The position numbers and the translations under genes were made by a program. Below, piece by piece: positions 46,183 to 54,207 of a stretch of 64,000 bases of DNA. The stretch is from Micrococcus sp. 2A. Lineage in GTDB: Bacteria; Actinomycetota; Actinomycetes; Actinomycetales; Micrococcaceae. Where the stretch lies: the NCBI RefSeq assembly GCF_039519235.1, contig NZ_CP154351.1:186001-250000 (forward strand). The letters are read 5' to 3'. Position 1 is the first letter of the stretch, and each line of letters opens with the position of its first letter. A model generated the notes under the pieces. The model did not search any database. It saw only the letters and a program-made list of their open reading frames with translations, and was not told where the DNA came from.

Positions 46183-47229
46183 TCAGGCCAGCAGCGACGC
46201 GTCCGTCCGGTGACGGCTGACGATCGCGTGGATCAGCCGGGCCGCGGCCTTCGCCGTGCGGCCGTCCACGTCCAGGGAGGGGTTGAGCTCCACGACGTCG
46301 GCCAGGGCCAGCTTCCCGGACTGGGTGGCCTCCAGCGTGCACGCGTGGATCACCTCGTACGGCACGCCGAAGCCGGCCGGTGCGCTCACCCCCGGGGCGA
46401 CGGCGGCCGGCAGCACATCCAGGTCGATCGTCAGGTAGAGCACGTCCACGGCGTTGATGAACGAGCGCACCCAGCGGCGCACGCCGGTGACGTCGGCGGT
46501 CTGGGCCTGCTCGTCGGTCACCCACGTGACCCCGCGTTCGCGCGCGGTGTCGAACAGGACGCGGGTGTTGTTGGCCTCGCTGATGCCCACCACCGCGTAG
46601 GAGAGCTGATGCTCCGCCCCCTCGGCGTCGCGCAGCGCCTGCAGGAACGGGGTGCCGGAGCTGGGCCGCGGCGCCTCGCGCAGGTCGAAGTGCGCGTCCA
46701 GGTTGAGGATGCCCACGCGGGTGCCCGCACCCACGCGCGTGGAGCCGGTCAGGCCCGTGATCGAGGCGTAGGCGGTCTCGTGTCCGCCGCCGAGCACCAC
46801 GGCCAGGTCGTGGGCGTTCAGCAGCCCGCTGACCACCGTGCCCAGCTCGGCCTGGCCCGCCTCGAGCTCGCCCGGGGCGTCGTCGTCACCGCGGTCCACG
46901 GACACGTCGCCCGCGTCCACGAGCGCGCCCGTGCCCTCGAGGTACGCGAGCGAGGCGAGCGCACCGCGCAGCGCCTCCGGGCCGTCCTCGGCGCCCACGC
47001 GGCCGTGGTTGCGGCGCACGCCCTCGTCCGAGGCGAAGCCGACGAGCGCCGTGGACCGCGCGCCCGACGTCGGGGCGCCGGCGCCGGGGTGGCGCTGCGT
47101 CGTCGTGGGCTCACCGTGGCCGGCGGCGGGGCGGACGACCTGGTGCCAGCGCAGGTGCTCGGGGGCGTCGCCGTCGGTGCGGCCGGTCCAGGTGGGGGAG
47201 AGGGAGGGGGAGGGGAGCTCGGAGGTCAT
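46183..47229 (-). CDS. hutG: Formimidoylglutamase
   Basis: Hydrolyses formiminoglutamate to glutamate and formamide, the last step of the hut route. The 348-residue ureohydrolase has the dimanganese ligands in GGGHETAY (about 158-165), NLDAHFDLR and TIDLDVLPAAVAPGVSAP, and the family's VELNPSLDVDGRTAKAAARL near the end. ATG at 47229 is preferred, with a TGGGAT hexamer six bases before it; an in-frame ATG six codons upstream is possible. It is separated from hutH by the MHS/flavin reductase/GntR block and lies on the other strand. Confidence 0.93.
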   Translation of the reverse strand: MTSELPSPSLSPTWTGRTDGDAPEHLRWHQVVRPAAGHGEPTTTQRHPGAGAPTSGARSTALVGFASDEGVRRNHGRVGAEDGPEALRGALASLAYLEGTGALVDAGDVSVDRGDDDAPGELEAGQAELGTVVSGLLNAHDLAVVLGGGHETAYASITGLTGSTRVGAGTRVGILNLDAHFDLREAPRPSSGTPFLQALRDAEGAEHQLSYAVVGISEANNTRVLFDTARERGVTWVTDEQAQTADVTGVRRWVRSFINAVDVLYLTIDLDVLPAAVAPGVSAPAGFGVPYEVIHACTLEATQSGKLALADVVELNPSLDVDGRTAKAAARLIHAIVSRHRTDASLLA

Positions 47230-47272
47230 GGGCCCATCCCACGCCATCGACGGGCGGGTGCGCAACGAGGGC

Positions 47273-47302
47273 CGGACGACGCCCGACATGGGGCGTCGTC
47301 CG
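47273..47302 (-). terminator. Hairpin terminator after the CoA-binding protein gene
   Basis: CGGACGACGCCC and GGGCGTCGTCCG form a perfect 12-bp stem with a 6-base loop, immediately after the stop at 47304 and 44 bases before hutG begins. Confidence 0.8.
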
Positions 47303-47303
47303 C

Positions 47304-47819
47304 CTAGCGGTCGAGTTCCTGGCGCCGCGAGCTGATCACGCCGGTGACGAAGCCGGCGAGGTTGAGCCCGCCGTGGAAGCGGGCGTGCTCGATCTTCACG
47401 CAGCGGTCCATCACGATCTCCAGGCCCGCGGCCTCGGCCTGACGTGCGGCGTCCTCGTTCCAGATGCCCAGCTGCAGCCACACGGTCCTCGCGCCCACGC
47501 GGGCGGCGTCCGCCACCACCTCTGGGGCGTCGGAGGCCTTGCGGAACACCTCCACGAGGTCCGGGGTGACGGGCAGGTCCTCGAGCGAGGCGTACACGCG
47601 GTGGCCGAGGATCTCCTTGCCGGCCGCGGCGAGCACGGGATTCACGAAGTAGACGTCGTACGTGGTCGAGCTCAGCAGGTACGTGGCCACGAAGTAGGAC
47701 GCGCGGGCCGGCTTGTCCGAGGCGCCCACGATCGCGATCGAACGGGTGCGCCGCAGGATCGCCAGGCGTTCGGGGGCGCTGGGGCCGGTCCAGGCCCGCT
47801 CTGGGTGGGTGGTGCTCAT
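47304..47819 (-). CDS. CoA-binding (YccU-type) Rossmann protein
   Basis: A 171-residue CoA-binding-domain protein. RTRSIAIVGASDKPARASYFVATYLLS is the nucleotide-binding opening, YDVYFVNPVLAAAGKEILGHRVYASLEDLPVTPDLVEVFR and ARVGARTVWLQLGIWNEDAARQAEAAGLEIVMDRCVKIEH complete the fold. No catalytic partner domain is present; the role is unknown. It begins 3 bases after the stop of metY, with AAGGAGG lying inside the end of metY, so it is co-translated with metY and a link to sulfur-amino-acid metabolism is plausible. Confidence 0.88.
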   Translation of the reverse strand: MSTTHPERAWTGPSAPERLAILRRTRSIAIVGASDKPARASYFVATYLLSSTTYDVYFVNPVLAAAGKEILGHRVYASLEDLPVTPDLVEVFRKASDAPEVVADAARVGARTVWLQLGIWNEDAARQAEAAGLEIVMDRCVKIEHARFHGGLNLAGFVTGVISSRRQELDR

Positions 47820-47822
47820 GGC

Positions 47823-49154
47823 TCAGGCCTCCTTCGGCGCGGCCGGGGCGCCGTCGTCGTCGCGGGTGCGGCCGGTGGCCGCGGTGAGGGCCTGGTCCAG
47901 GTCCCACAGGATGTCCTCGACGTCCTCGATGCCCACCGAGATGCGGATCAGGTCCTCCGGGATGCCGCCGGCCACGAGCTGCTCGGCGGTGAGCTGCTGA
48001 TGGGTCGTCGTGGCGGGGTGCAGCACGAGCGTCTTGGCGTCGCCGATGTTGGCCAGGTGGGAGGCCAGCTGCAGCGCGGAGATGAACGCGGCGCCGGTCT
48101 CGCGGCCGCCGACCACACCGAAGCTGAACACCGAGCTGACGCCCCGGGGCAGCAGCTCGCGGCCGCGTTCGTGGTGCGGGTGGTCGGGCAGGCCGGCGTA
48201 GCGGACCCAGGAGACGCGCGGATCCTCGTCCAGCCACTGCGCCACGGCCTGCGCATTCGCCAGGTGGGCGTCCATGCGCTGGGCCAGCGTCTCGACGCCG
48301 ATCATCAGCTGGAACGCCGACTGCGGGGCCAAGGACGGGCCGAAGTCACGCAGCTGCTCGGAACGCAGCTTGGTGAGGAACCCGTACTCGCCGAAGTTGC
48401 CCCACCAGGAGACGCCGCCGTACGAGGGCACGGGCTCGGTCATGGACGGGAACTTGCCGTTGTCCCACGGGAAGCGGCCGGACTCCACCACGACGCCGCC
48501 CAGCGTGGTGCCGTGGCCGCCCAGGAACTTCGTGGCCGAGTGGATCACGATGTCCGCACCGTGCTCGATCGGGCGGATCAGGTACGGCGGCGTGAGCGTC
48601 GCGTCCACCACGAGCGGGACGCCGTGGCGGTGCGCGACGTCGGCCAGGCCCGGCAGGTCGACGATGTCGCCCGAGGGGTTGGCCACGATCTCCACGTACA
48701 CGGCCTTGGTGTTCTCCTGGATCGCGGCCTCGTAGTCGGCGGCCTCCATCGAGTTCACGAACGTGGTCTCCACGCCGAAGCGGCGCAGGGACACGTCGAG
48801 CTGGGTGATGGTTCCGCCGTAGAGCTTCGAGGAGGCCACGATGTGGTCCCCGGCCCCGGCGAGCGCCGCGAAGGTGACGAACTCGGCGGCCATGCCGGAC
48901 GCCGTCGCCACCGCGCCGATGCCGCCCTCCAGCGTGGCGATCCGCTCCTCGAACGCGGCGACCGTGGGGTTGCCGATCCGCGAGTAGATGTTGCCGTACT
49001 TCTGCAGCGCGAAGAGGTTGGCGGCGTCTTCGGCGGACTCGAACACGAAGGAGCTCGTCTGGTGGATCGGCACCGCGCGGGAGCCGTGGACGGCGTCCGG
49101 GACGGCGCCGGCGTGCAGGGCCTTGGTGCGGAATCCGAACTCGTGGTCGGCCAC
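47823..49154 (-). CDS. metY: O-acetylhomoserine sulfhydrylase
   Basis: A PLP enzyme that makes homocysteine directly from O-acetylhomoserine and sulfide. The 443-residue length is typical of MetY (MetB/MetC-type enzymes are nearer 390). Motifs are FRTKALHAG, IHQTSSFVFESAEDAANLFALQKYGNIYSRIGNPT, ATASGMAAEFV, the PLP lysine in HSATKFLGGHGTTLGG, and SVGIEDVEDILWDLDQAL. The start is GTG at 49154 with GAGAGGA five bases upstream. A long hairpin stands in the leader just before that ribosome site. Confidence 0.93.
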   Translation of the reverse strand: MADHEFGFRTKALHAGAVPDAVHGSRAVPIHQTSSFVFESAEDAANLFALQKYGNIYSRIGNPTVAAFEERIATLEGGIGAVATASGMAAEFVTFAALAGAGDHIVASSKLYGGTITQLDVSLRRFGVETTFVNSMEAADYEAAIQENTKAVYVEIVANPSGDIVDLPGLADVAHRHGVPLVVDATLTPPYLIRPIEHGADIVIHSATKFLGGHGTTLGGVVVESGRFPWDNGKFPSMTEPVPSYGGVSWWGNFGEYGFLTKLRSEQLRDFGPSLAPQSAFQLMIGVETLAQRMDAHLANAQAVAQWLDEDPRVSWVRYAGLPDHPHHERGRELLPRGVSSVFSFGVVGGRETGAAFISALQLASHLANIGDAKTLVLHPATTTHQQLTAEQLVAGGIPEDLIRISVGIEDVEDILWDLDQALTAATGRTRDDDGAPAAPKEA

Positions 49155-49165
49155 GGCGGTCCTCT

Positions 49166-49202
49166 CTGGCAGGGGGCGAGAATGCGCGCCCCACCCTGCC
49201 AG
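49166..49202 (-). promoter_or_regulatory. Leader hairpin immediately before metY
   Basis: On the transcript CTGGCAG pairs with CTGCCAG and GGGGCG with CGCCCC, with a 3-base bulge and an 8-base loop. The stem ends directly before the GAGAGGA ribosome site. It may be an attenuator or the expression platform of a cis-acting regulator; I could not match a known riboswitch core in the leader. Confidence 0.5.
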
Positions 49203-49295
49203 GCCCGGGCGACGACGTCGGACACCGCGTCACATACGCGCCGCCGGGGCGCTCGCGGCACCCGGCCGCCGGCCCCCGACCCCGGCCTCCCCAGC

Positions 49296-49358
49296 GAACG
49301 AGGTGTCACGAAACGTTGGAATGGCGCCCGCATTCCCACATTTCGTGACACCTCGTTC
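49296..49358. repeat. Intergenic palindrome, family B copy 2
   Basis: About 28 bp of pairing with two mismatches. The arms begin GAACGAGGTGTCACGAAACG and end TTTCGTGACACCTCGTTC, matching 17366-17422. It lies just after the leftward DUF1648-type gene and about 140 bases before metY. Confidence 0.85.
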
Positions 49359-49399
49359 CGAGAGGAGGGGGAGCGTGGCGAGGAGCAGCAGGCGCGTGG

Positions 49400-50218
49400 T
49401 CATCGGTTCAGGGCCGCCGCGATCCAGACGGCCGCGGGCAGACCGACGATGAAGACGCCCACGAACCCGTAGGTGAGAAGGCGGCCCGTGCGCGAGGCGA
49501 GGTTCACCGTGGCGCCCACGCCGTAGCCCTCGCGCTTGGGCGGGAAGGCAGAGGGGTCGTCGGGGTCGCGCTTCAGGCCCGCCGCGGTCCACTTCTCCTC
49601 CTCGGCGGCCTCCTCGGCGGTGGGGCGGTGGCCGAGGTCCTGGGCGACGCGGTCCGACCAGCGGGTGCCGCCGCGGATCGCCGCGCTCAGCGCGACCATC
49701 ACCCCGACCATGAGGAGGGTGAGGCTGAGCGGCATGAGCCACCAGGGCATCCGCCACGCGCCCGCGGTGAGGACCTCCACCGTCGACGGGAGCATCGGGA
49801 GCAGGGTCAACGCGGCGATCCACCCGAGGGCCGTGCGCATGCCGCGGTCCACCCCGGCCTGCCGCACGCGCCGCCACGGGGAGGCGTCCGGAGGCAGGGG
49901 CGTCATCATCGGCACGATGGCGGCCATGAGCGCCATGAGCACGGTCATGCCGAGGGCGACGATCGGCCCCATGCCGACGGTGCCCAGGGACTTCTCGTCC
50001 CAGTCGTCGGGACGGCCGTCGATGCCCCAGTGCACCGGGACCCGGTCCGGGAGGTCGGGCAGGGCGACCGTGACCCACCCGAGCATGCCGATGCACACCG
50101 CCGCGGTCAGCAGGAACGGCAGCCAGGGCCGCCACGCCCCGCGGCGCAGGGCCTCCCGCTCGGCGGCGGGGACGTCGTCGTCGGGCCGGCCCGGGCCGGG
50201 GGGTGTGGCGGGGGTCAT
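49400..50218 (-). CDS. DUF1648/DUF5808 membrane protein
   Basis: A 272-residue membrane protein with about five hydrophobic segments. The first loop carries LPDRVPVHWGIDGRPDDW, the DUF1648 signature. Near the C-terminus KWTAAGLKRDPDDPSAFPPKREGYGVGATVNLA is the DUF5808 motif, followed by a last helix. The function is unknown; relatives such as SdpI-type proteins give immunity to secreted peptides, but the similarity seen here is only to the DUF1648 loop. TAGCCT (50230-50225) ends 6 bases before the ATG. Confidence 0.85.
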   Translation of the reverse strand: MTPATPPGPGRPDDDVPAAEREALRRGAWRPWLPFLLTAAVCIGMLGWVTVALPDLPDRVPVHWGIDGRPDDWDEKSLGTVGMGPIVALGMTVLMALMAAIVPMMTPLPPDASPWRRVRQAGVDRGMRTALGWIAALTLLPMLPSTVEVLTAGAWRMPWWLMPLSLTLLMVGVMVALSAAIRGGTRWSDRVAQDLGHRPTAEEAAEEEKWTAAGLKRDPDDPSAFPPKREGYGVGATVNLASRTGRLLTYGFVGVFIVGLPAAVWIAAALNR

Positions 50219-50264
50219 GCGTTCAGGCTACAGAATCCTGTGGACGCGCTGAGGGCGGCGGGCG

Positions 50265-51167
50265 TCAGGCCCGCGCCGCCCGGTCCCCGCGGTCCGTCGC
50301 CCGGCGCATGCGACGCTCCGGCGCCCGCCCCAGCCACACCGCCGCCGCACACGCCGCGACCACGAGCAGCATCCCGGCCACGTCCGGCACGTCCAGCACC
50401 TGCCCGCGCACGGCCCACGCGGTGAGCGCGGCGGCCACGGGGGACAGGCACGTGAGGAGGGAGAACAGTGCGGTGGGCATGCGGCGCAGCACGTGCATCT
50501 CGATCCCGTACGGCAGCGAGGAGCTCAGCACCGCCACCACCAGCCCGACGCCCAGCACGACGGGGTCGAGCAGGGCGGGCCCCGCCGTCGTCGCGCCGAT
50601 GGGCAGGGCGAGGAAGGAGCCCGCGACCATGGCCAGCGCGAGCCCCTGCACCCCGGGCAGATGCCCGCCCGCGGCCCGACTCATCAGGATGTAGCCCGCC
50701 CACAAGGCGGCGGCGCCCACGGCGCACGCCACGCCCACGGGATCCAGCCCGGCGCCCGCGCCCGCGCTGAACCCGTCCCGGCCGAGCAGCACGATGCCCG
50801 CAAGGGCGACGCCGGCGCAGGCCCATGCGTCCCAGCGCCGCCGCGCCAGGACGGACAGCGCGAGCGGTCCGAGCACCTCGAACGTGACGGCCACGCCCTG
50901 GGGGATCCGGTCGAACGCCTCGTAGATGAGCAGGTTCATCCCGGCCATGGTCAGCCCCAGCCCGACGACGGCGGCCCACCCCTGCGCGGTCAGGCTCGCC
51001 AGGGCGCGGCGCCCGGGGCGGGCGAAGGCCAGCAGCAGGAGGGCGGAGAACACGAGGCGCAGGGCGACCATCCCGGAGGCGCCGACCTGACCGAACAGCA
51101 GGCCGGCGATGGAGGCGCCGAGCTGCTGGCACAGCACGGAGAGCAGGACCAGCAGCACGGGAGGCAC
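50265..51167 (-). CDS. EamA-family (RhtA-like) exporter
   Basis: A 300-residue protein with ten hydrophobic segments in two EamA repeats, of the drug/metabolite exporter superfamily. The conserved LRLVFSALLLL, NLLIYEAFDRIPQGVAVTFEVLGPLAL and the second-repeat SSLPYGIEMHVLRRMPTALFSLLTCLSPVAAAL strongly resemble RhtA, the threonine/homoserine exporter. Amino-acid export is therefore the best guess. The start is GTG at 51167; TACGCT ends 6 bases upstream. Confidence 0.85.
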   Translation of the reverse strand: MPPVLLVLLSVLCQQLGASIAGLLFGQVGASGMVALRLVFSALLLLAFARPGRRALASLTAQGWAAVVGLGLTMAGMNLLIYEAFDRIPQGVAVTFEVLGPLALSVLARRRWDAWACAGVALAGIVLLGRDGFSAGAGAGLDPVGVACAVGAAALWAGYILMSRAAGGHLPGVQGLALAMVAGSFLALPIGATTAGPALLDPVVLGVGLVVAVLSSSLPYGIEMHVLRRMPTALFSLLTCLSPVAAALTAWAVRGQVLDVPDVAGMLLVVAACAAAVWLGRAPERRMRRATDRGDRAARA

Positions 51168-51352
51168 GCGGCCAGCGTACGGGTCATCCAGGGGCGGCCG
51201 GACGCGTTCGGCGGTGCGGCAGCGCCGTCGTGACTCCGGCCCGGGGCCCGGTTCAGACCGTGGGCGGGCGCGCTCCTAGCGTGGCGGCAGACCACGCACT
51301 CGGCCGTCGGTGCCGGACACCACCGCTGACCGCCCCGCTGACAAGGACCCCC

Positions 51353-52792
51353 ATGACCGAGACCCTCACCACCGCCCGCGCGGAGGACGTCCGCCCCGAG
51401 CCGCCCCGCGCGGAGGCCTCCGTCCTCACCCCGCCCGAGGTCGACGTGGCCGACCTGCCCCGCGACCTCGCCGGGCTGCGCGCCCACTTCGCGCCGCTGT
51501 TCGCGCAGATCGCGGAGGGCTCCCGCGAGCGCGATCACGAGCGGATCCTGCCCTTCGAGGAGGTCCGCGCGCTCCACGCCGCCGGCTTTGCGGTGCTGCG
51601 CGTCCCGGCCGAGGCGGGCGGGCCCGGCGTCGACGTGCGCACCGCGATCGCCCTGCTCGTGGACCTCGCCGAGGCCGACTCCAACGTGGCCCACCTCTAC
51701 CGCTCACACCTGGGCTTCCTCGACGCGCTGCGGTTCCAGCCCGAGGACGTCCGCACGCGCTGGTACGGGCGCGTCCTCGCCGGCGCCACGGTGGGCAACG
51801 CCTCCACGGAGAAGGGCGGCAACGCGCTCGGCACGCTCAACACGGTGCTCACGGAGGACGCGGCGGAGGCGGGCGACGACGGCGCGGCGGACTCCGCGCC
51901 CGCGTGGACGCTCTCCGGCACGAAGTACTACGCCACGGGCTCGATCTTCTCCTCGCACACCCGCGTCTCCGCCTCCGTGCGCCGCGCCGACGGGAGCGTG
52001 GACGCCGGGCGCGGCTTCGCCGTCGTGCCCGTGGACGCCGCCGGCGTCACCCTCGAGGACGATTGGGACGGCTTCGGGCAGCGCCTCACCGGCACGGGCA
52101 CCGCGGTGTTCGAGGATGTGAGGATCCCCGCGGGCGACGTGCTGCGGCGCATCCCCGGCACCCCCGAGGCCGTGTTCGAGGCCGCGTACTTCCAGCTGAT
52201 CCTGCTCGCGGTGCTGGCCGGGATCGCCCGCGCCTCCCGCCGCGACGCCGCCGCCCGCGTGGCCGCGCGCGTGCGCACCTTCAACACGGGCCTGGGCCTG
52301 CCGTTCCGTGAGGACCCGCTGATCCAGGAGGCCGTGGGCCGGATCGCCGCGAAGGCGTTCACCGCGGAGGCCGCGGTGCTGGCGGCGGCGGAGGCGCTCG
52401 ACGCCGCGCTCGCCGCCGGGGCGGCCACCGGCGCCGACCGCTGGGGCTACGACGGGGAGACGCCGCTCGCGTTCGCGAACGCCGAGGTCGCGGTGGAGCA
52501 CGCGCAGATCACCGTGCCCGAGCTCGCGATCGGCGCCGCGCAGGAGCTCTTCCTCACCGGCGGCGCCTCGGACACGTCCACCGCCAAGGGCCTGGACCGC
52601 CACTGGCGCAACGCGCAGACCGTTGCCACACACAACCCCATCGCCTTCCGCGCCCGGGCCGTGGGCGACTACTGGATCAACGGCACCCTGCCCGAGGGGC
52701 TCTCCGCGATCGGCGATGCGCCGGCGACGGGTTCAGGGCCGACCGACGCCGCGGCGTCCGCGGTCGTCATCACCGAGGGGGACGCCCGATGA
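51353..52792 (+). CDS. Acyl-CoA-dehydrogenase-like monooxygenase (DszC/SfnB type)
   Basis: A 479-residue flavoprotein of the acyl-CoA dehydrogenase fold, in the subgroup that acts as reduced-flavin monooxygenase on sulfur or nitrogen compounds. VLRVPAEAGGPGVDVRTAIALLVDLAEADSNVAHLYRSHLGFLD, LSGTKYYATGSIFSSHTRVSA, DDWDGFGQRLTGTGTAVFEDV and LDRHWRNAQTVATHNPIAFRARAVGDYWING are hallmarks of that subgroup. ATG at 51353 has AAGGA six bases upstream. The stop overlaps the next ATG, giving a coupled trio with an MFS transporter and a LLM-class monooxygenase. Sulfur scavenging is inferred from the family pairing. Confidence 0.85.
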   Translation: MTETLTTARAEDVRPEPPRAEASVLTPPEVDVADLPRDLAGLRAHFAPLFAQIAEGSRERDHERILPFEEVRALHAAGFAVLRVPAEAGGPGVDVRTAIALLVDLAEADSNVAHLYRSHLGFLDALRFQPEDVRTRWYGRVLAGATVGNASTEKGGNALGTLNTVLTEDAAEAGDDGAADSAPAWTLSGTKYYATGSIFSSHTRVSASVRRADGSVDAGRGFAVVPVDAAGVTLEDDWDGFGQRLTGTGTAVFEDVRIPAGDVLRRIPGTPEAVFEAAYFQLILLAVLAGIARASRRDAAARVAARVRTFNTGLGLPFREDPLIQEAVGRIAAKAFTAEAAVLAAAEALDAALAAGAATGADRWGYDGETPLAFANAEVAVEHAQITVPELAIGAAQELFLTGGASDTSTAKGLDRHWRNAQTVATHNPIAFRARAVGDYWINGTLPEGLSAIGDAPATGSGPTDAAASAVVITEGDAR

Positions 52793-54207
52793 GCACCGTC
52801 CTGGACGCTCCGGAGGCGACCCCGCCGTCGTCGGGACCCGGCACCGGGAACGCGCCCGCCTCCCCGGCCGCCCCCGCCGAGGACCCCGCGGCCCGGCGCC
52901 ATCGCACGCGCGCCGTCGTCTCCTCGCTGCTGGGGACCACGATCGAGTGGTACGACTTCTACCTCTACGGCCTGGCCGCCGCCCTCGTGTTCAACGTGCA
53001 GTTCTTCCCGGGCGCCACGCAGCTCGGAGCCACGCTCGCCTCCTTCGCCACCCTCGCGGTGGGCGTGGTGATGCGCCCGCTCGGCGGGGTCGTGGCCGGG
53101 CACTTCGGGGACCGCGTGGGGCGCAAGGCCCTCCTCGTGGTCTCCCTCCTGCTCATGGGCGTCTCCTCGTTCCTCATCGGCCTGCTGCCCACCTTCGCGC
53201 AGGCCGGCTGGTGGGCCGTCGCCGGTCTCGTCCTCCTGCGCCTCGTGCAGGGCGTCTCTGCCGGGATGGAGTGGGGCGGGGCCGCGCTGATGTCCGTGGA
53301 GCACGCCCCCGCGCACCGCCGCGGCTTCTTCGGCTCCTTCACGCAGATCGGCTCCTCGGCGGGCATGCTGCTGGCCACGGCCGCGTTCAGCATCGTCCAC
53401 CTGTTCACCACGGAGGAGCAGTTCGCCGCCTACGGCTGGCGCATCCCCTTCCTCGCCTCGGCCGTGCTCGTGGCGATCGCCCTGGTGATCCGGCTCGGCG
53501 TGCAGGACGCGCCGGAGTTCCAGGAGCGGCGCGCGGCCGGCGAGCTCAGCGCCTCCCCGGTCCGCGAGCTGCTGCGGGACCACGGCCGGGCCGTGCTCGT
53601 CACGGCCGGCCTGCGCCTGGGACAGAACGGGGTGTACTACCTGATCACCGTGTACCTCGTGAGCTTCCTCGTGCTGCGCGGGCATGACAGCGGGATCCTC
53701 CTCACCTCGATCATGGTCGCCTCCGCGATCGGACTCGTGAGCACCCCGCTGTGGGCCGCGCTCTCCGACCGGTGGGGCCGGCGCCGGGTATCCCAGCTCG
53801 GCTACGCCCTCATCGCCGGCGCCGGGTGGGCCGTGTTCGCCGTGACCGAGGCCGGGCTGATCGCGTGGCTGCCGATCGTCGTCGTGCTCGTGATCAACGT
53901 GGCCCACGACTCCGTGTACGGCCCGCAGGCGGCGTGGTTCGCCGAGCAGTTCCCCGTGCAGGTGCGCTACTCCGGCGTGAACCTCAGCTACCAGATCGGC
54001 ACGGTGCTCGGCGGCGGCATCGCCCCGTTCGTCGCGGCCCTGCTCTTCGAAGCCGGAGGGCGCACCCCGTGGCTGATCGCCGCGTACCTCACCGTCCTGG
54101 CCGGGCTCTCCCTGTGGGCGTCCAGCCAGGCCGCCGATCCGACCGCGCGCCGCGGCGAGGCGTCCGGATCGGCGCCCGCCGTCCCGACCGTCCAGGAGAC
54201 CCGATGA
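52789..54207 (+). CDS. MHS-type MFS transporter in monooxygenase operon
   Basis: A 472-residue transporter of the metabolite:H+ symporter type. After a polar Pro/Ala-rich N-terminus of about 45 residues come LLGTTIEWYDFYLYGLAAALVF, MRPLGGVVAGHFGDRVGRKALL and GVSAGMEWGGAALMSVEHAPAHRRG, all family marks, and the second half has LSDRWGRRRV. It overlaps both neighbours by ATGA, so one mRNA and coupled translation are very likely. It is the presumed importer of the substrate oxidised by the two flanking monooxygenases. Confidence 0.9.
   Translation: MSTVLDAPEATPPSSGPGTGNAPASPAAPAEDPAARRHRTRAVVSSLLGTTIEWYDFYLYGLAAALVFNVQFFPGATQLGATLASFATLAVGVVMRPLGGVVAGHFGDRVGRKALLVVSLLLMGVSSFLIGLLPTFAQAGWWAVAGLVLLRLVQGVSAGMEWGGAALMSVEHAPAHRRGFFGSFTQIGSSAGMLLATAAFSIVHLFTTEEQFAAYGWRIPFLASAVLVAIALVIRLGVQDAPEFQERRAAGELSASPVRELLRDHGRAVLVTAGLRLGQNGVYYLITVYLVSFLVLRGHDSGILLTSIMVASAIGLVSTPLWAALSDRWGRRRVSQLGYALIAGAGWAVFAVTEAGLIAWLPIVVVLVINVAHDSVYGPQAAWFAEQFPVQVRYSGVNLSYQIGTVLGGGIAPFVAALLFEAGGRTPWLIAAYLTVLAGLSLWASSQAADPTARRGEASGSAPAVPTVQETR

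Noticed and set aside
49400..50218. Peptide-immunity (SdpI) protein
   Set aside because: Only the DUF1648 loop is shared; the protein ends in a DUF5808 motif and no toxin gene is near.
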